DNA of 49,138 nt from Hyphomicrobiales bacterium (lineage in GTDB: Bacteria; Pseudomonadota; Alphaproteobacteria; Rhizobiales; Rhizobiaceae): contig UBYA01000039.1 of NCBI GenBank assembly GCA_900469615.1, forward strand, positions 1-49,138, read 5' to 3'. The notes under the pieces are model-generated. The model searched no databases and had not been told where the DNA came from. It worked only from the letters and a program-made list of their open reading frames with translations. The position numbers were made by a program, and so were the translations under genes. Positions within the stretch are counted from its first letter, which is position 1, and every line of letters starts with the position of its first letter. This document shows, one piece after another, positions 42,382 to 49,138 of the stretch.

Positions 42382-43305
42382 TTAGCCTTCCGGCAAGGGA
42401 ATGAACTCTTCCTCGTCGCCCGGCACGATATCGAAGCGGCCGGTGCGCCATTCTTCCTTGGCCTTTTCGATGCGTTCCTTTGAGGACGAAACGAAATTCC
42501 ACCAGATATAGCGCTTCGAATTGAGCGCTGCACCGCCAAAAAGCATGAGATGACAGCCTTTTTCGGCGGCTTCCAGCGTAATCGCATCGCCGGGCCGGAA
42601 AACGAGAAGCTGATCCTGTTCGAAACGATCGCCGGCGACGACGAGCGAGCCGGAGAGAATGTAGACTGCGCGCTCCTCGTGGGCGGCCCCGAAGGGAAAC
42701 GTTGCGCCCGGCTGCAGCTGCAGATCGACATAAAGCGTATCGGAGAAGGATTTTACCGGCGACTTGAGGCCTTCGAACTCGCCGATCACCACTCGCCCCG
42801 TCACGCCGCCGTCGGCGATGGCAGGCAATTCGTCTTTCTCGGTATGGGCGAAGGAGGGGTCGATCTCCTCCTTTTCGTCGGGAAGCGCCAGCCATGTCTG
42901 CAGGCCGGACATGGCAAACGGATGGTCGCGCAGGTTTTCCGGCGTGCGCTCGGAATGGACGATGCCGCGGCCCGCGGTCATCAGGTTGACGTCGCCGGGG
43001 CGGATCACCTTCGCCGTACCGAGGCTGTCGAGGTGGCGGATCTCGCCGTCGAAAAGGTAGGTGACGGTTGAAAGGCCGATATGCGGGTGCGGACGGACGT
43101 CGAGCGCCTCGCCCGGCCGAAGGATGGCCGGTCCCATCCGGTCGAAGAAGATGAACGGTCCTACCAGCCGGCGCCGGCTGCTCGGAAGTGCGCGCCGCAC
43201 GGAGAAGCCGCCGAGGTCGCTGGTGCGCGGAATGATGAGGTTCTCGATCGCGTCGCAAGCGAAGGCGTCACCGGCCTGCGGATCGTTTCCTGGGAAGAAA
43301 GACAT
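42382..43305 (-). CDS. Pirin family protein
   Basis: A 307-residue bicupin of the pirin family. The N-terminal cupin shows the metal ligands HPHIGLSTVTYLF (two His near residues 56-58) and GRGIVHSERTPE (His and Glu near 101-103), as in iron-binding pirins and quercetin-2,3-dioxygenase-like members. The C-terminal cupin is followed by a charged tail. Bacterial pirins act in redox or metabolic regulation; the role here is unassigned. The start at 43305 has AAGGAG 7 bases upstream; an ATG nine codons earlier lacks it. Confidence 0.92.
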   Translation of the reverse strand: MSFFPGNDPQAGDAFACDAIENLIIPRTSDLGGFSVRRALPSSRRRLVGPFIFFDRMGPAILRPGEALDVRPHPHIGLSTVTYLFDGEIRHLDSLGTAKVIRPGDVNLMTAGRGIVHSERTPENLRDHPFAMSGLQTWLALPDEKEEIDPSFAHTEKDELPAIADGGVTGRVVIGEFEGLKSPVKSFSDTLYVDLQLQPGATFPFGAAHEERAVYILSGSLVVAGDRFEQDQLLVFRPGDAITLEAAEKGCHLMLFGGAALNSKRYIWWNFVSSSKERIEKAKEEWRTGRFDIVPGDEEEFIPLPEG

Positions 43306-43389
43306 GTCGGCTCTCCTTTCGGCTGGGACCAACCTACCGGGTCCACCCTACCGGGAATGTCCGGCAAACTCAAACTTTCCCGTGCGGCC

Positions 43390-43641
43390 TCACTGCCCGT
43401 CCAGCGGCTCCGTGCCCTGCGGCTTGCCGGCGCGGTCGAGCCTGATCTTCTCGATGCGGTTTTCCGCGGCCGACAGCAGCGTCTCGCAATGCTTCTTCAG
43501 CGCTTCGCCGCGCTCGTAGATGGCGATGGATTCATCCAGCGCCACATCGCCGCGCTCGAGCCTTGCCACGATGCTTTCAAGCTCCGCCACGGCCTTCTCG
43601 AAGGAATAGCCCGATACATCCGCCTTGGCGCTCTCGCTCAT
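43390..43641 (-). CDS. xseB: Exodeoxyribonuclease VII small subunit
   Basis: Small subunit that, in several copies, assembles with XseA to degrade single-stranded DNA. 83 residues with the family pattern YSFEKAVAELESIVARLERGD and LDESIAIYERGEALKKHCE, predicted as two helices. I choose ATG 43641 because AGAGG lies 6 bases upstream; an earlier TTG at 43647 would overlap the previous stop. Starts 2 bases after the deacetylase-like gene ends, so the two are coupled. XseA is not in the window. Confidence 0.95.
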   Translation of the reverse strand: MSESAKADVSGYSFEKAVAELESIVARLERGDVALDESIAIYERGEALKKHCETLLSAAENRIEKIRLDRAGKPQGTEPLDGQ

Positions 43642-43643
43642 CG

Positions 43644-44585
43644 TCAACCTCTCATCATGCGTAGAATATGCATCCCCGCCGACTCGGCGAGGCCTTCCAG
43701 ATCATAGCCGCCTTCGAGCAGGCTGACGACCCGGTTCTTTGCGCTTCGGTCGGCGACTTCGAGCAGCCGTCCCGTCGCCCAGTCGAAATCCTCGCCGGTC
43801 AGGTTGAGTTGTGCCAGCGGATCGCGGTGATGGGCGTCGAACCCTGCCGAGATGATGATAAGGTCGGGGCGGAAGTCATGCAGTGCCGGCAGCACGCGCG
43901 ACTTGAAGGCCTCGCGGAAATGATCGCCGCCGGTATTGGGAGAAAGCGGCGCATTGACGATGGTGTCGTGCGCGCCGCGCTCGTCCTTCTTGCCGGTGCC
44001 CGGATAGAGCGGCATCTGGTGGGTGGAACAGAAAAGCACGGACGGATCATCCCAGAAGATGTCCTGCGTGCCGTTGCCGTGATGCACGTCCCAGTCGACG
44101 ATGGCGACGCGCTCGGCGCCATGGACCTTTTGAGCGTGGCGGGCGGCGATTGCGGCATTGTTGAAAAAGCAGAAGCCCATGGCCTTGCTCTTCTCCGCGT
44201 GATGTCCCGGCGGGCGGGCCGCGACGAAGACGTTGTCGGCAGCACCGGAGAAGACGTCGTCGACCGCCGCCATGGCGCCGCCGACGCCGTGCATGATCGC
44301 CTGCAGCGTCTTCGGGCTGGCATAGGTATCGGCTTCGAGCTGGTTGATCTCGCCCTCGTCGCCTCTGTCCGGCATCGAGCGCAGCACGAACTCCAGATGC
44401 TCCTCGGGGTGGACGAGCAGGATCGCATCCTCGTGGGCGGGAGGCGCCTTTCGCCGGTCCAGCCGTTCGAAATTCGGGTGCTCCAGCGCGATGTTGAGCG
44501 ATCGCAGCCGATCCGGCCGCTCAGGATGGCCGGGCGGAACAATATGTTCGAGAAAGATCGGATGTTCGTAAAGACGTGTGCTCAT
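43644..44585 (-). CDS. Histone deacetylase family (class II-like) amidohydrolase
   Basis: Zinc hydrolase that removes acetyl groups from lysines or polyamines. 313 residues with full catalytic motifs: RPPGHHAEKSKAMGFCFFNN near residue 124 (His-His charge relay), VDWDVHHGNGTQDIFW near 163 (zinc Asp and His), SAGFDAHHRDPL near 248 (zinc Asp) and LLEGGYDLEGL near 290 (catalytic-Tyr region). Bacterial relatives include acetylpolyamine amidohydrolases and acetoin-utilisation-like proteins, so the substrate is open. First gene of a minus-strand group with xseB and probably pirin and dxs. Confidence 0.93.
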   Translation of the reverse strand: MSTRLYEHPIFLEHIVPPGHPERPDRLRSLNIALEHPNFERLDRRKAPPAHEDAILLVHPEEHLEFVLRSMPDRGDEGEINQLEADTYASPKTLQAIMHGVGGAMAAVDDVFSGAADNVFVAARPPGHHAEKSKAMGFCFFNNAAIAARHAQKVHGAERVAIVDWDVHHGNGTQDIFWDDPSVLFCSTHQMPLYPGTGKKDERGAHDTIVNAPLSPNTGGDHFREAFKSRVLPALHDFRPDLIIISAGFDAHHRDPLAQLNLTGEDFDWATGRLLEVADRSAKNRVVSLLEGGYDLEGLAESAGMHILRMMRG

Positions 44586-44705
44586 GGGGCCAATCTATAG
44601 ATGAGGTGTGACGCCTATTACAGGACATGGACAATGTCACTACAATGTCAACAACCCATCTTAACCACTTTCAGATGGCCCCCGTTTACTTATCGGGGCC
44701 GGGTG

Positions 44706-44720
44706 TTAAGCTTTCATTAA
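44706..44720 (-). promoter_or_regulatory. CtrA-type binding site in the deacetylase/thioesterase promoter region
   Basis: On the minus strand TTAATGAAAGCTTAAC is TTAA-N7-TTAAC, the full CtrA consensus. It lies 31 bases upstream of the thioesterase start and 121 bases upstream of the deacetylase-like start. A further TTAACCA half-site is at about 44660. Confidence 0.5.
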
Positions 44721-44750
44721 GGTCAGCATGGCGTCGGCCGAGGTTATTGC

Positions 44751-45155
44751 GTGATGGCGAGAGCAGAACGATCCGATGTCATCGAGGTAAGGGTGCCGCC
44801 GCGCGATGTCGACCGGCACGGCCAGATGTTCATCGCTTCCTATATCTCGCAGGCGGAAACGGCCCTGTCGCATTTCTGGCGCACGCGGCCGCTGGTCGAC
44901 GATGAACCTATCTATATTGCCAGGAAAGCCTCCTGTTCGCTGCACCGCGCCTTGCACTATGACGAGCTTGCCCGCCTCTCCATCAGTGTCAACAAGATCG
45001 GCGGCAAATCGATTGGTTTCGTCGTTGCGGTCGAGACCGGCAATGAACTGGCGGCGGAAGTGGAAATCCTCTGGCTTGCGGTTCGTGGCGATGAGCACGA
45101 TCCGGCGCCTTTGCCGGAGGACACGCGCGACTGGCTCTACAAATATCTGGCTTGA
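44751..45155 (+). CDS. Acyl-CoA thioesterase, hotdog fold
   Basis: A 134-residue (133 from ATG) single-domain hotdog protein of the 4-hydroxybenzoyl-CoA thioesterase/FcbC-like type: VPPRDVDRHGQMFIASYISQAETALSHFW with the typical Asp near residue 20, KASCSLHRALHYDELARLSISVNKIGGKSIGFV, ending with a strand. Hydrolysis of an acyl-CoA is the family role; substrate unknown. GTG at 44751 and ATG at 44754 are both possible; GAGG 7 bases upstream of the GTG fits it slightly better. Convergent with bioY. Confidence 0.82.
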   Translation: MMARAERSDVIEVRVPPRDVDRHGQMFIASYISQAETALSHFWRTRPLVDDEPIYIARKASCSLHRALHYDELARLSISVNKIGGKSIGFVVAVETGNELAAEVEILWLAVRGDEHDPAPLPEDTRDWLYKYLA

Positions 45156-45160
45156 GCGGA

Positions 45161-45183
45161 TCTGGAGCAATTCCAGGAAAAGC
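45161..45183 (+). repeat. Truncated RIME-like repeat, copy D
   Basis: TCTGGAGCAATTCCAGGAAA followed by AGC matches only the first ~23 bases of the RIME-like repeats found elsewhere in this window; the rest is absent. It is a remnant or minimal unit, again between convergent genes (thioesterase and bioY). Confidence 0.65.
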
Positions 45184-45192
45184 TGAGCCGGT

Positions 45193-45750
45193 CTAGCTCC
45201 GCTGCGGCAGAAGCGGGTAGCCGGCCATGACGGCACGGCCGACGAGCGCTGCGACCACCGCCTTGACGACATCGCCCGGCACGAAGCCCATCGATCCGAG
45301 AAACGCCTTGCTGAAGCCGATATTGGCGGCCAGCCAGGCGATGCCGAATGCATAGAGCACCACCACGCCGCCGGCCACGGCGGCAATGAAAAAGCCGACG
45401 CCCTGCACGAGGCCGCTCTGTTCGGGCTTCACCAGTTGCTCCGAGAGATAGCCGGTGACGAGGGCCGCGAAAATCCAGCCGACGAAGAAGCCGGCCGTCG
45501 GACCGACGAATACCGCAAGGCCGCCACGGCCGCCCGACAGCACCGGCAGGCCGATGGTGACAAGCACCACCACCAACAACACGGCAATCGTGCCGCGCTT
45601 GGCGCCGAGCACGACGCCGGCAAGCATGACACCGAGCGATTGGGCGGTGATCGGAACCGGGATGATGCCGATGGGGATCGGCGGCAGCAGGCCGAGCGCC
45701 ACGATGATGGCGGCAAAAAGCGCCGAGAGGACGAGATCGCGGGTGTTCAT
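45193..45750 (-). CDS. bioY: Biotin ECF transporter substrate-binding component
   Basis: Membrane S-component that binds biotin. 185 residues, about six hydrophobic helices, with the BioY signature ALGLLPPIPIGIIPVPITAQSLGVMLAG near the N-terminus and GPTAGFFVGW near residue 80. The start at 45750 has AAGGAG 5 bases upstream; an earlier TTG-type frame overlaps the preceding gene without a site. Last gene of bioMNY, 28 bases after bioN. Confidence 0.95.
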   Translation of the reverse strand: MNTRDLVLSALFAAIIVALGLLPPIPIGIIPVPITAQSLGVMLAGVVLGAKRGTIAVLLVVVLVTIGLPVLSGGRGGLAVFVGPTAGFFVGWIFAALVTGYLSEQLVKPEQSGLVQGVGFFIAAVAGGVVVLYAFGIAWLAANIGFSKAFLGSMGFVPGDVVKAVVAALVGRAVMAGYPLLPQRS

Positions 45751-45778
45751 GGCGGCTCCTTGCGAAAAAGACCTGTGT

Positions 45779-46381
45779 TCATTGACGCCGAATGCCGCGC
45801 GCGTCAATCGCAGCCGCGATATTATCGGCGTCGCGCAGCGTGAGGATGATCAGCGGCGCGAGCGTGGTCGCCAGGCGTATCTTGATCCCCCGCGCCTGAT
45901 GCGCTTCGCGAATGGCCCTGTAGCGGTCGAGAATCTCGGGCACGAAACGGATCACGAGGCCGATTGCAAGCCCGATATCGGCGGCTTTGAGCAGGCCTAT
46001 CTTTTCGAGCGGCATGGCGAGCGCCGTGATCTCGTCGATGAAAGCGGCCATCGACGTCGTCGCCGTCACCGTCGCGGCAAACAGCGCAAGCGCCGTCAGA
46101 CGCAGCGCCGTGACGATTGCGGCGTGGAACGGGCCGACGAGTGCTGCGAAGACCGAAAGGACTGCGATCGAGATCAGGATGGGCCGCAGCCGCTTCAATG
46201 CTTCTCCGACCGGCAGGCCGCTGCGAAAATAAAGAGCGGCGCCGACAAGGTTTGCGCAGGCAAGGGCGGCGATGGATTGGGTGAGGAAAAGCACCACGCC
46301 GAAGGCGGTCAGCGCGAGAAGCTTCAGGCGCGGCGACAGCCGGTGCAGCCAGGTATCGACATCGACATGCAGCGTCTGCAT
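45779..46381 (-). CDS. bioN: ECF transporter transmembrane (T) component
   Basis: Energy-coupling membrane component linking BioM and BioY. 200 residues, four to five hydrophobic helices, with a C-terminal coupling-helix region carrying the Ala-Arg-Gly motifs (REAHQARGI near residue 160 and IDARGIRRQ at the end). This is typical of EcfT/BioN. It overlaps the bioM stop by one base (TGATG). Confidence 0.93.
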   Translation of the reverse strand: MQTLHVDVDTWLHRLSPRLKLLALTAFGVVLFLTQSIAALACANLVGAALYFRSGLPVGEALKRLRPILISIAVLSVFAALVGPFHAAIVTALRLTALALFAATVTATTSMAAFIDEITALAMPLEKIGLLKAADIGLAIGLVIRFVPEILDRYRAIREAHQARGIKIRLATTLAPLIILTLRDADNIAAAIDARGIRRQ

Positions 46382-47058
46382 CAGGCGGCCAGCTCCCTGT
46401 AGCGCGCAATCGCTTCCGCTGCCGCAGCATCGGCGACGAGCCGGCCCTGGTCGAACAGCAGTACCCGCTCGAAATCCTCAAGCAGCGGCAGATCGTGGCT
46501 GATGACGATGACGCTTTCCGGCAGCCCCGCGATGGTCTTTTGCACCAGCGCCCGGTTCTTGAGATCGAGCTGGTTGGTCGGCTCGTCCAGAATGAGGATG
46601 TCTGGACCCGTCACCAGCACCGAGCAGAGGGCGGCCATCTGCAATTCCCCGCCGGAAAGCTCATGTGCACGCCGCGCGGCGAGGTGGCTCACGCCGAATC
46701 GGCCGAGGACGCTCTCGACTGCCGCCTCGATCTGCGCCTTGTCATATCCGCGCGCCTTGAGCCCGAAGGCGATGTCGTCGCGCACGATGGGCAGGATGAT
46801 CTGGTTCTGCGGCGACTGGAAGATATAGCCGACCGTTCCAAGGACCTTGGCGGCATCGGTGACGGTATCGACGCCGTTGACGGTGACGCTTCCCGTCGTC
46901 GGCTTGACGAGCCCGTTGATCAGCCGCGCAAAAGTCGTCTTGCCGGAGCCGTTGAGGCCGATGATCCCGATGCGGCGCTCCTGAAGCGTCAGGCTCAAGG
47001 GATATAGCGCGGTGCGCTTACCATAATCGACGCCGGCATTGTCGAAGCGGATATTCAA
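46381..47058 (-). CDS. bioM: ECF transporter ATPase
   Basis: ABC ATPase that drives biotin uptake. 225 residues with Walker A GLNGSGKTTF near residue 35, Q-loop FQSPQNQIILP, signature LSGGELQMAAL near 133, Walker B ILILDEPTNQLD near 154 and the switch His in VISHDLP. The start is TTG at 47058, preceded by AGGGAAGCCGC; no ATG fits the family N-terminus. It heads the bioMNY operon. Alphaproteobacterial biotin genes are often controlled by BioR, but I see no BioR box upstream. Confidence 0.95.
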   Translation of the reverse strand: MNIRFDNAGVDYGKRTALYPLSLTLQERRIGIIGLNGSGKTTFARLINGLVKPTTGSVTVNGVDTVTDAAKVLGTVGYIFQSPQNQIILPIVRDDIAFGLKARGYDKAQIEAAVESVLGRFGVSHLAARRAHELSGGELQMAALCSVLVTGPDILILDEPTNQLDLKNRALVQKTIAGLPESVIVISHDLPLLEDFERVLLFDQGRLVADAAAAEAIARYRELAA

Positions 47059-47165
47059 GCGGCTTCCCTGTATTTTAATGCTATCGCGGAGCTATAGCGC
47101 ATCGCGCCGATTTATCAAATCGATGCCTCTTTGAAAGCATGGGAATTTATGCCTATGATCCATGT

Positions 47166-48359
47166 ATGACGAATCTGCTCTCGAATCGCGATGCCCGCCG
47201 CGTGTTCCTTGCCAAGCAGGGGCTCGCCAATCCGCCGAACCGCGCCTTGAGCAAGGCGGGCCTGCTGCGGCTCATCCAGGACATCGGCTTCGTGCAGGTG
47301 GACAGCATCGCCACCGTCGAGCGCGCTCATCACCAGATCCTTTTTTCCCGCAACCAGACCTATCGGCGCGAGCATCTGACCGAGCTTCTGGAAAAGGATG
47401 GCGCGCTCTTCGAGAACTGGACGCATGATGCCTCCATCCTGCCGAGCGCCTTCTTCGTCTATTGGAAGCACCGCTTCCGCCGCGAGGACGAGGCGATCAT
47501 TGCGCGCTGGCGCAAGTGGCGCGGGGAGGGGTTCGAGGCGGTATTCGAGGAGACTTACGAGCGCGTGCTGAAGAATGGCGCGATCACCGCCCGCGAGGTC
47601 AAGGCCGAGGATCATGTTTCCGGCGGCTGGTGGAACTGGCACCCGAACAAAACGGCGCTCGAATATTTCTGGCGCACCGGCAAGTTCGCCATCGCCGGCC
47701 GCACCAATTTCCAGAAGGTCTACGATCTCGTGGAGCGCGTGCTGCCGAGCCATTTCCATGAGCCGGAAGTCGACCACGACGAATTCGTCGACTGGGCCTG
47801 CCGCAGCGCGCTGCAGCGCCTGGGCTTTGCGACCTCGGGCGAAATCGCCGCCTTCTGGGATCTCGTGACGCCGCAGGAGGCCAGGACATGGGTCGAGACG
47901 CATCGCGACGAACTGACCGATGTGCTGATCGAGCCTGCCGGCGGCGGCAAGCCGCGGCCGTCCTTCGCCTTCCTCGATTTCCACGCAAGGCTCGACGATC
48001 ATGCCGAAGCGCCGGCGCGCATCCGTGTCCTCAGCCCCTTCGATCCGACCTTGCGGGACCGCAACCGCACCGAACGTCTCTTCGGCTTCTTCTACCGCAT
48101 CGAGATTTTCGTGCCCGAGCCGAAGCGCGAATACGGCTACTATGTCTTCCCGCTGCTGGAAGGCGACCGCTTGATCGGCCGCATCGACATGAAGGCCGAC
48201 CGCAAGGCGGGCACGCTTGATGTCAAGCGCCTGTGGCTGGAGCCCGGCGTCAAGGCATCGGCCGGCCGATTGGAGAAGCTGGAAGCGGAGCTGGAACGCG
48301 TCGCCCGTTTCACGGGTGTTGAAAAGGTGGTGTTTCTCGACGGTTGGCGCGGCACTTAA
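47166..48359 (+). CDS. ycaQ: YcaQ/AlkX-type DNA glycosylase (HTH_42 family)
   Basis: Winged-helix protein of the family that unhooks DNA interstrand crosslinks and removes bulky alkyl adducts. About 397 residues: LSNRDARRVFLAKQGL at the start, then DIGFVQVDSIATVERAHHQILFSR near residue 40, where Q-V-D is the QxD catalytic motif of the YcaQ (AlkX) branch, as opposed to QxQ in AlkZ. Further motifs are FENWTHDASILP and a C-terminal LSPFDPTLRDRNRTERLFGFFYRIEIF. The start is uncertain: ATG 47166 begins the family sequence, ATG 47139 would add nine residues; neither has a strong ribosome-binding site. Confidence 0.88.
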   Translation: MTNLLSNRDARRVFLAKQGLANPPNRALSKAGLLRLIQDIGFVQVDSIATVERAHHQILFSRNQTYRREHLTELLEKDGALFENWTHDASILPSAFFVYWKHRFRREDEAIIARWRKWRGEGFEAVFEETYERVLKNGAITAREVKAEDHVSGGWWNWHPNKTALEYFWRTGKFAIAGRTNFQKVYDLVERVLPSHFHEPEVDHDEFVDWACRSALQRLGFATSGEIAAFWDLVTPQEARTWVETHRDELTDVLIEPAGGGKPRPSFAFLDFHARLDDHAEAPARIRVLSPFDPTLRDRNRTERLFGFFYRIEIFVPEPKREYGYYVFPLLEGDRLIGRIDMKADRKAGTLDVKRLWLEPGVKASAGRLEKLEAELERVARFTGVEKVVFLDGWRGT

Positions 48360-48410
48360 TGTGTCGGCTTCATTGACTTATGAGAGCGCATTGGGAAAGG
48401 GGAGGGTCCA

Positions 48411-48956
48411 TTGTCGGTGCCAGTTATCGAGGGCCGCAATGTCAGGCTCCGTCCGCCATTTGAAGACGATGCCGATGTGCGGTTCTCCCTGGGCACGAAT
48501 GCCGAGATCGCGGAGATGTATGGCCTCGACAAGGACGACATCAAGCCCATGACCCGCGAGGGCGCGGTCCGATGGGTGCAATGGCTTGCCGAGCGTCCGC
48601 ACGCCTGGGTCATCGAGATCAACGGTGCCTTTGCCAGCGAAATCAGATTGGACAACGTCAACGCGCAGGACAGGCGCGCGACGATGGCGATCGGCATCGG
48701 CAATCCTGCCTTGCTTGGTAAGGGCTTCGGCACGGAGGCGATCGATCTTCTGCTGCGCCACGCCTTCGAAGACATCGGCCTGCATCGCATCGGAATACGC
48801 GTGCTCGCCTATAACAGGCGCGCCATCCGTGCCTATGAAAAATGCGGATTTGTCATCGAAGGCAGGGAGCGGGAGACGGCTTACGTCAATGGCAGCTGGC
48901 ACGACGACATCATGATGGGCCTGCTGGATCGCGAGTTTTTGGCATTGCAAGGGTGA
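48411..48956 (+). CDS. GNAT family N-acetyltransferase (RimJ/RimL-like)
   Basis: 181 residues in the RimJ/RimL-type GNAT group: NVRLRPPFEDDADVRFS at the start, then AIGIGNPALLGKGFGTEAIDLLLRHAF near residue 95 (acetyl-CoA loop), HRIGIRVLAYNRRAIRAYEKCGFVIEGRERE near 125. Substrate unknown; proteins of this group acetylate protein N-termini, antibiotics or small amines. It starts at a TTG with a strong GGGGAGGG site; no ATG fits. 51 bases after ycaQ, possibly one transcript. Confidence 0.9.
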   Translation: MSVPVIEGRNVRLRPPFEDDADVRFSLGTNAEIAEMYGLDKDDIKPMTREGAVRWVQWLAERPHAWVIEINGAFASEIRLDNVNAQDRRATMAIGIGNPALLGKGFGTEAIDLLLRHAFEDIGLHRIGIRVLAYNRRAIRAYEKCGFVIEGRERETAYVNGSWHDDIMMGLLDREFLALQG

Positions 48957-49095
48957 GACTGCCGCTGAGGCGTCAGGATTGTGTATCGCCGAAAGACGCG
49001 GCCAATGGACAGCGGTATTGACCGCCTCCCGTTAAGGGCAGGGCCCTCGCATGCGAGATGAGATCGTTACCCCAGGTGGACGGGGCAAATCGATC

Positions 49096-49138
49096 AGCAC
49101 CCTCATCCGACCCTTCGGGCCACCTTCTCCCCGAGGGG
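49096..49138 (+). repeat. Rhizobial palindromic repeat (cut by window end)
   Basis: CACCCTCATCCGACCCTTCGG continuing into CCACCTTCTCCCCGAGGGG is the start of a very common rhizobial intergenic repeat. It follows the last gene and continues beyond the window. Confidence 0.7.

Noticed and set aside
47059..47165. BioR operator upstream of bioM
   Set aside because: Only a GCTATAGC palindrome is present; the TTATC/GATAA type BioR box is not seen.
1..49138. tRNA, rRNA, CRISPR arrays, prophage or IS elements
   Set aside because: I looked for cloverleaf-like intergenic segments, regularly spaced direct repeats, integrases and transposases and saw none.

Overview
The window looks like a chromosomal segment of a rhizobial alphaproteobacterium (Rhizobium/Agrobacterium group). 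The grounds are high GC content, the gene families present (DUF6101, DUF1217, BA14K, an HPE1-like effector-domain protein, BioMNY), the neighbourhood (histone deacetylase-like gene, xseB, dxs, tlyA, RNA methyltransferase), and copies of the short palindromic intergenic repeats that litter rhizobial chromosomes. Most of it is housekeeping or ordinary accessory sequence. I see no phage, IS element, CRISPR array, tRNA or rRNA.

Layout. 1-2.8 kb: end of a Gly-rich protein, glyS and a DUF523 gene. 2.8-6.8 kb (minus): a Cache-domain chemoreceptor, a small exported protein and purD. 7.0-14.6 kb: tex, cfa, a lipoprotein, a MipA/OmpV porin-like protein, ubiA, a GNAT and a DUF6101 gene. 15-20.7 kb: an 835-residue seven-repeat DUF1217 protein and an FtsK translocase without membrane segments. 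21-25.5 kb: a MOSC gene divergent from its probable GntR regulator, a D-2-hydroxyacid dehydrogenase-like flavoprotein, the t6A synthase Sua5 and a hypothetical gene. 25.5-28.8 kb: an ACT-domain protein, then a clear cobalamin riboswitch leading into a Rieske oxygenase/ferredoxin reductase pair of the glycine-betaine demethylase type (gbcAB). 29-31.7 kb: a GH25-like protein, a BA14K protein and a CorA-family transporter. 32-36.7 kb: an acyl-CoA dehydrogenase/enoyl-CoA hydratase operon, then an RNA methyltransferase and tlyA. 36.8-44.6 kb: a DUF4424 gene, a second chemoreceptor with a C-terminal CheR/CheB-type tether, dxs, pirin, xseB and a deacetylase. 44.7-49.1 kb: a thioesterase, the BioMNY biotin transporter operon, a YcaQ/AlkX-type glycosylase and a GNAT.

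Most unusual points. (1) A B12 riboswitch sits in front of betaine-demethylating Rieske genes. This could be a B12-sparing switch between oxygen-dependent and corrinoid-dependent demethylation, or a control on glycine supply for tetrapyrrole synthesis. (2) In all three full copies of a ~105-bp RIME-like repeat, the repeat edge supplies the last Phe codon and the stop codon of the adjacent gene, including the terminal Phe of the chemoreceptor tether. (3) Nearly all repeats lie between convergent genes. (4) CtrA-type TTAA-N7-TTAA sites occur in front of the GH25-like gene and in the deacetylase/thioesterase promoter region. (5) There is an EcfG-type stress promoter before the BA14K gene, a perfect-arm GntR operator at the MOSC/GntR divergence, and a LiuR-like site before the acyl-CoA dehydrogenase operon. 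All regulatory calls were made by eye from consensus sequences.
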